This document shows, piece after piece, positions 1 to 7,600 of a DNA stretch of 13,522 nucleotides. The DNA is from Isohypsibius dastychi (Eukaryota; Tardigrada; Eutardigrada; Parachela; Isohypsibiidae). The stretch spans positions 1 to 13,522 of the forward strand of contig JAQIWT010000947.1 in assembly GCA_034696485.1 (NCBI GenBank), read 5' to 3'. The notes beneath the pieces were generated by a model. It was not told the origin of the DNA, ran no database searches, and worked only from the letters and a program-made list of their open reading frames with translations. Numbering within the stretch: position 1 is the stretch's first letter; each line of letters begins with the position of its first letter. A program made the position numbers and the translations under genes.

Positions 1-351
1 CTCGAGTTGGTTCCGATTTTTGCTGCGTGCTTGTTGTGGTCTACCGATCTGTCTGGCAAACGCGTGCTTTTTCTTTGCGATAATCTTGGCTTGGTGCAAG
101 CTTGGGCTAAATTGGGTTCCACTAACCGCGGGGTTCTCCACCTAATGCGGGCGATTGTTGCAATCGCTTCTGAATTCAATTTTGCGCTCAACTTGACGCA
201 CATTACCGGCTGTACTAACACCATTGCTGACGCCTTGTCGCGCTTTCAGATGGAGAGATTCCGTCAACTCGCTCCAAGTGCCGACGCGATGCCAACTCCT
301 CTACCCTCCCAGTTTTACGACACACTAAACCAGGCCGTGAACAGCGTTTGA
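1..351 (+). CDS. RT/RNase H polyprotein, C-terminal RNase H part (5' end outside window)
   Basis: The frame is already open at base 1 and ends in TGA at 349-351, so about 116 residues are visible. They look like the RNase H domain that follows the reverse transcriptase in DIRS/Ngaro elements. There is a Glu at the second codon of the window (ELVPI), an Asp in the LFLCDN motif at about window residue 27, and a C-terminal Asp in TIADALSRF at about residue 77, which fit three acidic metal-binding positions of RNase H. In the family this enzyme removes RNA from the RNA/DNA hybrid during reverse transcription. The Pro-rich tail after residue 85 overlaps the next frame. No ATG start applies, because the protein begins upstream of the window. 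Confidence 0.8.
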   Translation, partial: LELVPIFAACLLWSTDLSGKRVLFLCDNLGLVQAWAKLGSTNRGVLHLMRAIVAIASEFNFALNLTHITGCTNTIADALSRFQMERFRQLAPSADAMPTPLPSQFYDTLNQAVNSV

Positions 352-1289
352 CTTTAGCAGCCCGAGCTCTCCTATCCGATCACATCTCGGCTTCCACACG
401 AAAAACTTATCAAGCAGGAATCCGAAAATTTCGCCTGTTCTGTCTGCAAATTTCCACTCCATCACTCCCCGCCTCTTCCGTTGCGGTGGTAAATTTCATC
501 GCAAGCCTCCGATTGGACAACGTGACTTATTCAACAGCAAAAGTTTACACCGCCGGGATCAACTGCCATCATGTTGAGCATTTCTTCAGATCCCCAACGC
601 ACTCGGCCATTGTCCATCGTGCTTTGAAAGCCTATCGTCGCCATCTGCCTAGACAACCAGATCAGCGCAAGCCAATTTCCAATTCCATCATGCGTCACCT
701 GAAAGCGGCGATATTGGATTCCGATTTATGTCTCTATGATCAACGCATGTTGTGGTGTGCTTTCTGCTTCGCATATTTCGGTTTTCTACGCGTAAGCGAG
801 TTCACTTGTGCTTCATCCACCGTCTATGACCGCGAGCGGGTGCTTCGCTTCTCCGATGTCACCTTGGACCAGCATCAAACCTCTCTGGCCATCGGACTCC
901 GCAGGACCAAGACCGACCCCCATGGTTTAGGTCACATGATTCATTTGAAAGCGACCGGAAAGTCAGTCTGCCCAGTTTTAGCATTCCAGAAATTCACGCA
1001 CGTCCTCCCCTTGCATTTTCCTAACCTATCTCCTCGACCGCTTTTCACCCTATCGAGCGGGAAATTCCTCACCCGATCCTCTTTTCACACCTACATGAAA
1101 CAGTTTCTCGCTGGGATTCCTGATGTTCACCTTTTCAATTCCCACAGCTTCAGGATTGGTGCAGCTACTACCGCTGCCAAACAGGGAGCTTCCCCTACGG
1201 AGATCAAGACCGCAGGACGTTGGAAGAGTCAGATCTACCAAGGGTACATTCGACCCCAAAGTACGTTCTTCCAGCCTCGCCTCATTTAG
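348..1289 (+). CDS. Tyrosine recombinase of the retrotransposon
   Basis: About 313 residues with the phage-integrase fold signature. The N-terminal part (residues 10-100, with STRKTYQAGIRKF and YSTAKVYTAGI) is the SAM-like core-binding domain. The catalytic domain shows Arg in FGFLRVSEF (about residue 148), a Lys in RRTKTDP (about 188), the H-x-x-R box in NSHSFRIGAA (about 266-269), Trp in AGRWKS (about 292) and the nucleophile region IYQGYIRP, with Tyr300 the likelier catalytic residue and Tyr297 the alternative. In the family it inserts a circular DNA intermediate without target-site duplication. All catalytic positions look intact. The first codon at 348 is TTG, and the frame is open without an ATG from 231 on, so the true start is unclear; entry from the RT/RNase H frame is possible. 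Confidence 0.88.
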   Translation: MTLAARALLSDHISASTRKTYQAGIRKFRLFCLQISTPSLPASSVAVVNFIASLRLDNVTYSTAKVYTAGINCHHVEHFFRSPTHSAIVHRALKAYRRHLPRQPDQRKPISNSIMRHLKAAILDSDLCLYDQRMLWCAFCFAYFGFLRVSEFTCASSTVYDRERVLRFSDVTLDQHQTSLAIGLRRTKTDPHGLGHMIHLKATGKSVCPVLAFQKFTHVLPLHFPNLSPRPLFTLSSGKFLTRSSFHTYMKQFLAGIPDVHLFNSHSFRIGAATTAAKQGASPTEIKTAGRWKSQIYQGYIRPQSTFFQPRLI

Positions 1290-1312
1290 TTTGGAAGTTT
1301 TGGGGGATTTTG

Positions 1313-1419
1313 GGGGGTTTTTGAGTGGTCAGTTTTATGCCTACGCGTTTGGCTTTCTGACCTCTTGGAGCCCCCAAACCGGCAACCCCTTCGAGTTTGT
1401 TCCATAAGCAAAGAATTAA
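1313..1419 (+). repeat. B1 copy of split direct repeat
   Basis: These 107 bp are identical to 1660-1766 (offset 347). The copy starts 23 bp after the recombinase stop codon. Identity breaks at both edges (1312 G against 1659 A; 1420 A against 1767 G), so the borders are sharp. Confidence 0.9.
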
Positions 1420-1659
1420 ATGGAAATTAACGGGTTAATTGCGGTTAATTCTTTGCGTGATGCTTCGTGAGCGGTTTCTTTGTTGTTTCTATGTTCTGTC
1501 TGAAACGGTTTCGAGCTGATGCGCACTTCTGCGCAGTTGCGTTTACTGTTGTTCGACTTCTCTGAAAGTTTTCGCATTCAGTCGAAGCTTTGCCGGGTTG
1601 TACAGTTTTACCCGCCCGGCCCGCCCTTGACCACTGGTTGTTACAATCTTGTGAATAAA
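1420..1659 (+). repeat. A2 segment of split direct repeat
   Basis: This 240-bp segment lies between the two B copies. By the known Ngaro/PAT layout an identical A1 should sit at the 5' end of the element, outside the window. It ends with AATAAA directly abutting B2. Confidence 0.7.
1654..1659 (+). terminator. Poly(A) signal AATAAA of the retrotransposon
   Basis: An exact AATAAA hexamer at the A2/B2 junction, 365 bp after the recombinase stop, in the right orientation and place to end the genomic transcript inside B2. Confidence 0.55.
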
Positions 1660-1766
1660 GGGGGTTTTTGAGTGGTCAGTTTTATGCCTACGCGTTTGGC
1701 TTTCTGACCTCTTGGAGCCCCCAAACCGGCAACCCCTTCGAGTTTGTTCCATAAGCAAAGAATTAA
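1660..1766 (+). repeat. B2 copy of split direct repeat; 3' end of the element
   Basis: Second 107-bp copy, identical to B1. The element should end at or very near 1766, where the sequence changes to unrelated DNA. Confidence 0.9.
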
Positions 1767-2033
1767 GCTAAAATTTTTGTGAATGGCCGTTATCTGGCAT
1801 GGTTGCGATTTTTCTGAAGTACACCATACTTCCGCTTCAAGAACATTTTGATAGAAGAACATTCAACATTCGTGTCGTAGCTGTGAGTCACAGCCTGTGA
1901 CGTATGGTAGCTAATTTACGGAGGGTCTGGCATTTTCTAAACTAGGGGATTTCTGCTAACAGTAAAATCAGTAGAAGTGAACGCCCGCCGTCCCGAAAAA
2001 AGTGTTCACAATTCGCAGCTGTTCACAATTCGC

Positions 2034-2095
2034 AGGGGGTCCCCTGACAATTAACAGGGGGCCCCTGAAAACTAACTTGGGGTCCCTGAACGAGT
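2034..2095 (+). repeat. Three imperfect tandem units with GGGGTCCC-type palindromes
   Basis: Three units of about 21 bp, each carrying a run GGGGTCCC/GGGGCCCC followed by CTGA, sit directly after the left 17-bp repeats. The runs are self-complementary and could fold as small hairpins. Confidence 0.6.
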
Positions 2096-2308
2096 GGGCG
2101 GGCTCTGGACGAATTATGCTCCAAAACTTCAAGTTTTCGTTCGATTGTCGAATTAGTACGCTTCGGTGTCTTGAGAGTTTTTGTTTTTTAAGCAGACGTA
2201 GCTGTTGGGAGTTTTTAATACGGAATGTTGTGAAAAATCAAACATAAAAGAGAACACTTTACAACCGGCAACTGAGTGTTCACACAAACAATTCCCGATA
2301 TTAGGACG

Positions 2309-2460
2309 TTTCCAAGAATCTTGTTCACATTTCACAATTCGCAGATGTTCACAATTCACAGAGACCCCCTTGTTGAAATTTACTGGTGTTCATCGGTTCC
2401 AAGAAACGCGTTCACAATTCGCAGCTGTTCACAATTCGCAGCGTTCACTTCTACAGATTT
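2309..2460 (+). repeat. Imperfect tandem duplication of about 86 bp
   Basis: The segment starting TTCCAAGAA at 2309 recurs at about 2396, each time followed within a few bases by a pair of TTCACAATTCGCAG-like repeats. The first unit is more diverged (CACAG in place of CGCAG in its second repeat). Confidence 0.5.
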
Positions 2461-2816
2461 GACCGTACAAGAACAGGTTTTCTCTTGGCATTTCGACTCC
2501 ACCGCCCATCACTGCTTTTGTTGTGGTTTCGAAATTGACAGGAATCGACATCGTCGATGCAATTCGCTACTTCCTTGTTTCTTACTTTCACGATACTTGG
2601 TTATACTAACTTACTTGGTTCATCGATAAATCAGCGGGAGATACTTCCGCTGAGATAACGTCTCTGCAGTCGAAATTGAAAAAATATTAGTTCTTGATTC
2701 TGGGTTGGAAAATGATCTGTATCTGGCTTGCCTGCAGAGAATTCGATGGCCGTATTTATTCTGTTATTTCAAGGTCCAAAAACGGAAAGGTCACTTTTCG
2801 GATTTAGTGACGACAG
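2461..2816. other. No gene recognised
   Basis: This stretch lies between two small elements and inside the presumed outer transposon. It has no credible open frame, splice-bounded exon or repeat that I could see. Confidence 0.5.
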
Positions 2817-2824
2817 AGGCGCTT

Positions 2825-2940
2825 GTAGCCGGCAAGATAGTTGCGCGCAACTAGCAACTAACTTGCCGGGCATCTCGGCAAGATAGTTGCGTCGGCAAGT
2901 TAGTTGCGCGTATTTCGGCAAGATAGTTGTGCACTGCGGA
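2825..2940 (+). repeat. Left terminal inverted repeat (116 bp)
   Basis: Reverse complement of 3817-3932 with mismatches at 2912, 2933 and 2938. It holds the 16-bp CGGCAAG[A/T]TAGTTGCG box four times forward (from 2830, 2876, 2893 and 2916) and once inverted (about 2854-2868). Confidence 0.9.
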
Positions 2941-3281
2941 AATACTCAGCAGTGACATTTTCGATTCCACGGAGAGCTAGAAAAGCTCTTTGGATTTCAT
3001 GAATAATATCAGCATTATTTATCACACCAAATGTTCGACTGAAAATATCACCTGATGGACTGAATCGATTTTAACAACATGCCACTGCATTACGAATACG
3101 TACCAGCGGGAAAAAATGTCAAAAGAACAAGTTTGGTTACTTCTTATCATACCTTAAATAAATCCGTAGTCTGTTTTGGAGTCTTTTTGAGAGTCTTATG
3201 AATTCAAGTTTGCTTGTTGCTCTGCCTTTGCTCTTTGCTCATACAATGGTAAAAGACGGACTCTTTGATCTTACCGACTGA

Positions 3282-3384
3282 CGCAACTATCTTGCCGGAG
3301 AACGCAACTATCTTGCCGGAGAACGCAACTAACTTGCCGGAGAACGCAACCAACTTGCCGAACGGCGCAACGATCTTGCCGAAG
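3282..3384 (+). repeat. Internal array: five boxes at exact 21-bp spacing
   Basis: Boxes CGCAACTATCTTGCCG, or close variants, start at 3282, 3303, 3324, 3345 and 3366. The variants change one or two bases (TAACTT, CAACTT, GATCTT). They are the same box as in the terminal repeats, in the right-arm orientation. Confidence 0.9.
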
Positions 3385-3816
3385 AAAACACGGTTCTGCT
3401 GACGAGCACATTCTCACCTTATCTCAATGTAGTCTATTCAAATGAATGCAGCCCGATCAGAATGTTCACTGGACGAAGTGGGGACAAAAAAATATTTGTT
3501 CTGTGCTTCCAAAAACCTTATTCTCCATTGTAAATATAAGGGGCGAGATGTCTGAAATTTGGTGAGAATGCATCACTAGTTCACCTCTGATCTCTACAGG
3601 TATATTTGGTTGCAAAAAAACATAACGACGTGTTTTTGGAGAAATTTATTGGCAGCTGAGAGTTTCCATCAGAAAGATTTTAAATAAATATTTTTCAGGG
3701 GTTGATGAGCATTCTTTTTAATTGCCAGAGCCAAACTCGCTTCCAACTAAGATTAACCCAGTAAAAGTGAAGCATTTTTACGTTTTGATTTAGTCAAACA
3801 AACTCAAATCGGAGGC

Positions 3817-3932
3817 TCTGCAGCGCACAACTATCTTGCCGAAACACGCGCAACTAACTTGCCGACGCAACTATCTTGCCGAGATGCCCGGCAAGTTAGT
3901 TGCTAGTTGCGCGCAACTATCTTGCCGGCTAC
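3817..3932 (-). repeat. Right terminal inverted repeat (116 bp)
   Basis: Partner of 2825-2940. Followed by AGGCGCT at 3933-3939, which matches the left flank. Confidence 0.9.
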
Positions 3933-4015
3933 AGGCGCTCGCTACATGAACTTTGTTGTGGTTTTAATCGCTAGAAGAACTGTCAAAGCTTGATCTTGAA
4001 GCGGAAGTATGGTGT

Positions 4016-4250
4016 ACGAAATATCTGGTCCACGAAATACGAAGACATCACGAAGAGAATATTACATATAGAGAATATTATCTTAAATATTGGAGTACGA
4101 ATACGAAGACGAAAGGTAATGACCACGAAAGCTCTGACTACCAACCAACCATTTAACAACTTCGAGACCTCTTGCCTTTGAACTTGGCCAACTACGAAAC
4201 CTCGTGGCAAGGAAAGCTCTTCTACGAAAGCTCTCACTGCGAAAGGTGGC
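4016..4250 (+). repeat. Degenerate ACGAA-rich repeat stretch
   Basis: ACGAA occurs ten times in about 210 bp, often as CACGAA or TACGAA, and with ACGAAAGCTCT at least twice. Spacing is irregular, so this is a worn simple repeat rather than a clean tandem array. Frames on both strands here are unlikely to be genes. Confidence 0.6.
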
Positions 4251-4543
4251 TAACAAAATGTTATGGCACGTTTTCTTCGTAAAATAGTGGCTGTAATTCG
4301 GTTTGCGGAGCCGATCTGAGCGAACCGGTGTGGCTCATGGTTCAGGATCAACCCCATCGAAAATTGGTCCCACCTATGAATGAGCTCATCGTTTGAGGAG
4401 CCAACATGGATCCATTCCGTGTTATCTTTTTGAAAACAACCAACCGACTGAGTAGTCTGGTGAAATTCAGTGATGAAAAACTCAAAGTTTGCACTTCACC
4501 GTTTTGAAATCTGAGTTTTTCGATGGAGAACGTCTGCTGGTAC

Positions 4544-4635
4544 GTCAGAAATGAACTGTATGGGACTCCGCTGGTCGGATTTGCCCACTCAACCTCTTCT
4601 TCCGCTGACATGAAAGAGCCTAAATCGACTATTTT
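4544..4635 (-). CDS. Slo-like exon 6 (tentative): extracellular loop before the pore
   Basis: Acceptor GTGGATTCAG at 4636 fits phase 0 after exon 5 across a 129-bp intron. It encodes KIVDLGSFMSAEEEVEW, then ANPTSGVPYSSFL, resembling the Slo1 turret (VENSGDPWENFQNN...YW) only in spacing and the W-x-N. The donor AC|GTACCAG at 4543 is weak; the frame stays open to 4348 but shows no K+ filter. Confidence 0.35.
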
Positions 4636-7600
4636 CTGAATCCACTAGAGTGATGCCCTAAGACTGTGTTCCAGTAATGAAGATCTGCTTTGAAGAATGG
4701 TTCAAAAGAAGAATTCCGCTTCAAGGACCTCATATCATTCATATTTTCCTATTTTTGTACATACCGTGTACAGTATCCCAGCTGTGATGAAGATGGTTGA
4801 GAACAGCCGCGTGCAGAATGTGAGGCCTTTGGTGAAATGAATACTACTGAGTTTTGGGTATTCTGTGAGTACGGATAATATCTCAGCAACACCGAGAACA
4901 TCGTAGATGCGCAGAAATCCCAAGCCTATTCAAAACCAAGATATATGAATGAGAATCACAGTGATCAGGCGTCATTTTATTGAAGTCACCCAGACCCATG
5001 AGTTTCCGAGTATACTCCGTTCTCGGGATCAATTGCACCCCCTTTTTGCTGTATCGATCGGCTCACCACACACACTATGCGTGAGCCCCGGGTGCACCCT
5101 CCAACTGCGCACTTGGTGAGCCAATTGGCGCAGCAAAAAGGGGGTGCAATTGATCCCGAGAACGGAGTACAAGAAATATTCTGCAGAATATCACGTTTCT
5201 GTGCCGGTGCAATATCGATAGATTTTGATTTTTTGTCTGCGAGACGATCAAGTCACTGATTTTCTCTGGAGTTTTGGAAATTTGAGTCGTAACTGCCAAA
5301 TATGTTGATCCATAAACACATTCTTAGTAACATCACGCAGGTTATAACTTGAAATTCTCAGCCAACTAACAATAACCGGATAAGCAACCAAAAACATATA
5401 GAATAGAAAACAATTTTGGCCCGCAAAACACATTCAACGCTTGGCGCGTGAAGGTGCTTCTTACTTATTACGTCGTTATCAGTGAAACCGTAACTGGATC
5501 GTCGTAATTATTCAGACGTTGCCATCATTGCTCGTGTTAGGCATTTTCGGTCGAATTCGAGATGCAATCTGATTAACGTTCTTTCCGTCCAAACGTAAAA
5601 ACAATAATATAATAGCCAATTACTCTGATTAATTCAACGTCATCTGGATTGCAGATGTGCCAAAATTTCCGAAACTATCCAATGCAAAGATCGTGGAACT
5701 TGCAATGCTTCTTTTGGATTTTTTCGATTGGATACATTCGCGTGTATTCTCGAAACTACAATATTTCTTTGAATAAATTCAATGTGGGAGTGTCCTAAAC
5801 TTCTCAATGCCGTTCAGTTGTATAACATGATTGTTGACTTCTCCAGTCTTCGCTATTGTCAGCGACCGAAAGTTTCTTTCGGAATATTAAAACTAGTTTA
5901 TGAACAATTTCAAACGGTGCATTGACGGTAATAATTACAGTATGCTGATTATTAAATAATTGTCTAATATCCACTGCCGATATTCCCCACAGTAGTAGGA
6001 GCGTTTTCGTAACGTTGAAGAGCTGTTGAAGCTCTCTCTTTCGATAACGCACCTGGTATTTGACACAGACATAATAAAGAAAAAACTCCCAATAACCATG
6101 CTGGATGGGAGCTGGCTACAGTCACGTGATCTAATGCTGGACGAAACTGATACTTATACTGGAGTTTCGCCGGTTATTATATGCTGCTGAGAATGCAACC
6201 ATTGAAGCTGTTCGCCTCAATCATAGAGACAAAAATCTCCTTTTTTATGAGGTCAGTTTGGAAGCCAAATTTCACCCCAGTGAATTTTAAAAAATCGAGA
6301 GGCGAATTATTTTGGTAGTTTGAAGCAAAGCGATGGGCGACTCACGCTCTGTCACGCGAGTGCGCAACGTAGCGCCTGCGTCGTCGTGTTCGTAGCCGTA
6401 CGCTAGTGACTCATCGCAATGAGGGATTGCGTCAGTTGACAGAGCACTCGGGTCGGGGTATTGTAAGTCTGTACCTTATTATGCCTATGGGTATTTGACT
6501 CGTTATTCATGGCGTTTAAAACCGAATTGGAAATATATCTTCGTTTTCGTGATCCACCGAAGAAACGAAGGGGCGGCTTCGGTATTTGATAATTGAAAGA
6601 TTATATGATTCATGTATCTTTTGTCATCACATTCGTGAATGTTGATAAACTTCCCGCATTTATTATCAATTTCCAATTGTAGTCTGGAGTTTGCGCCAGA
6701 AAAAACTGGTCTTTTGCGTCTGTTTAGTCAGTCATTGAATAATGCGAAGACGTGCTGTCTTTTGTGGCGGAAACCTATGATTATGAAATCCGTAATTTCT
6801 GTAGAACCTTATCGCCCACTTTGTGGTCAGTTCCCCGGACACACAACGAATATTTCTTGGGAAAATCCAGCTGGGCAATTTCAATTGCCGGCAATTAAAC
6901 CTGCGCAAGAGATGATTCCTCTTTGCTGAATCCCGGCAAGTGAAGCATGTTAAAACCGTTCACAAAACATATTTTGGGGGACATTATGATGGCCGTTAGG
7001 CAGTACAAGATAAAGCCCTAGCTTTTTCGGGTATATATTTGATAACGAATATAAACTATCGAGGAAGCGGGGACAAAACAGCAGTAAAGTGGACTGTGTT
7101 CTTATGAGCTGAACAGTCACGAATGTCTCTTCTCAGTCATTCTTCAACTGCCAACCCACTCCTTTTCTCGAGCTGAATATATTGATTCAGTCCTACACCA
7201 ACACTGAAATTTCACAGCTTTTCGAGCTCATTGACGTATTTGAAAGAATTTTCGATGTTTACCTGCTGGTGCCGTTTGTCTAAACTTCGCAAAAGTCAAT
7301 GTTGCTGATATGGAGGCGGTGAGAGAAAGTATCCAGTGTGGACTGATCAGTGCTTTCAAAGTCCGAAATATGTCACACTTCCATAACGGCGCCATCACCT
7401 GCAAATGACAAAATTTGTTGAGGCTAATAGTATTGACATATATGACACCCGGTGGCGGAATTTTGGGAGTGTCAGAAGTTCCTACCACACCTTCCCCCCA
7501 CCACTCACCCGAATCTTATCAGTTATTGACATGAAGCCTAAGAATTCTATATTTTGAATAGTTTGAAGTTGTAAAACTCATAGAAACGTCGTGAGGGGTG

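Larger units (their letters stand above)
1..1766 (+). mobile_element. Tyrosine-recombinase retrotransposon (Ngaro/PAT type), 3' portion
   Basis: The order is RT/RNase H tail, tyrosine recombinase, then a split direct repeat. Identical 107-bp copies lie at 1313-1419 (B1) and 1660-1766 (B2) and flank a 240-bp segment (A2, 1420-1659). Split direct repeats of the form A1-ORFs-B1-A2-B2, with a tyrosine recombinase instead of a DDE integrase, define the Ngaro and PAT groups; DIRS-1 proper has inverted ends instead. The 5' copy A1, any gag-like frame and most of the reverse transcriptase lie left of the window. The perfect B1/B2 identity and the open recombinase frame suggest a fairly young copy. 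Ngaro and PAT cannot be told apart here without the RT domain. Confidence 0.85.
1965..2460. mobile_element. About 0.5-kb repeat element with short inverted ends and 17-bp subterminal repeats
   Basis: The ends form an inverted repeat of about 19 bp with one mismatch (1965-1983 against 2442-2460; core GTAGAAGTGAACG exact). Just inside each end sit two tandem copies of GTTCACAATTCGCAG spaced 17 bp apart (2004-2018 and 2021-2035; 2410-2424 and 2427-2441), both in the same orientation. A diverged pair lies at 2323-2361. No coding sequence is visible; the open frames here only reflect the repeats. The family is not recognised. Confidence 0.6.
2825..3932. mobile_element. Non-autonomous DNA transposon, 1108 bp, with 116-bp terminal inverted repeats
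   Basis: The ends 2825-2940 and 3817-3932 are reverse complements over 116 bp with three mismatches and no gaps. The 7-bp direct repeat AGGCGCT flanks the element (2817-2823 and 3933-3939), extendable to 8 bp with one mismatch, which fits a target-site duplication. Each arm contains five copies of a 16-bp box CGGCAAGATAGTTGCG or its T variant in both orientations, and five more form an internal array. No transposase frame exists in the interior, so it would depend on a relative. A 7-8 bp duplication with long ends is compatible with hAT, P or Mutator-like groups; I cannot assign one. Confidence 0.85.
1819..4017. mobile_element. Candidate outer TA-bordered DNA transposon containing two nested elements
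   Basis: A perfect 23-bp inverted repeat pairs 1819-1841 with 3995-4017; its core begins CACCATACTTCCGCTTCAAG read inward from both ends. TA dinucleotides at 1820-1821 and 4015-4016 border this core, which is the target duplication expected of Tc1/mariner-like elements. A 3-bp GAA on each side (1816-1818, 4018-4020) is an alternative. Removing the two elements inside leaves about 0.6 kb with no transposase frame, so it would be non-autonomous. The 12-mer TTCCGCTTCAAG occurs again at 4713-4724, so this end sequence may be dispersed locally. Confidence 0.5.

Noticed and set aside
2002-2629. Several overlapping plus-strand open frames (81, 85 and 117 codons)
   Set aside because: They are translations of the GTTCACAATTCGCAG repeats in different frames, with no domain or splice support.
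3282-3384. The 21-bp periodic array as a CRISPR array
   Set aside because: The spacers would be only about 5 bp and identical, and the same box builds the terminal inverted repeats of a transposon in eukaryotic DNA.
5077-5299. Frames on both strands over the MITE
   Set aside because: The element is a palindrome, so open frames mirror each other and carry no domain.
5248-5433. Minus-strand frame with a hydrophobic stretch (LFYMFLVAYPVIVSWL)
   Set aside because: It lies between two exons that join in phase and has no good flanking splice sites; it could be a chance frame in AT-rich intron sequence.
5804-6052. Minus-strand frame with NVTKTLLLLWGISAVD as a further channel exon
   Set aside because: Exon 4 (phase 1 end) already joins exon 5 (phase 1 start) perfectly, and no acceptor here fits that phase.
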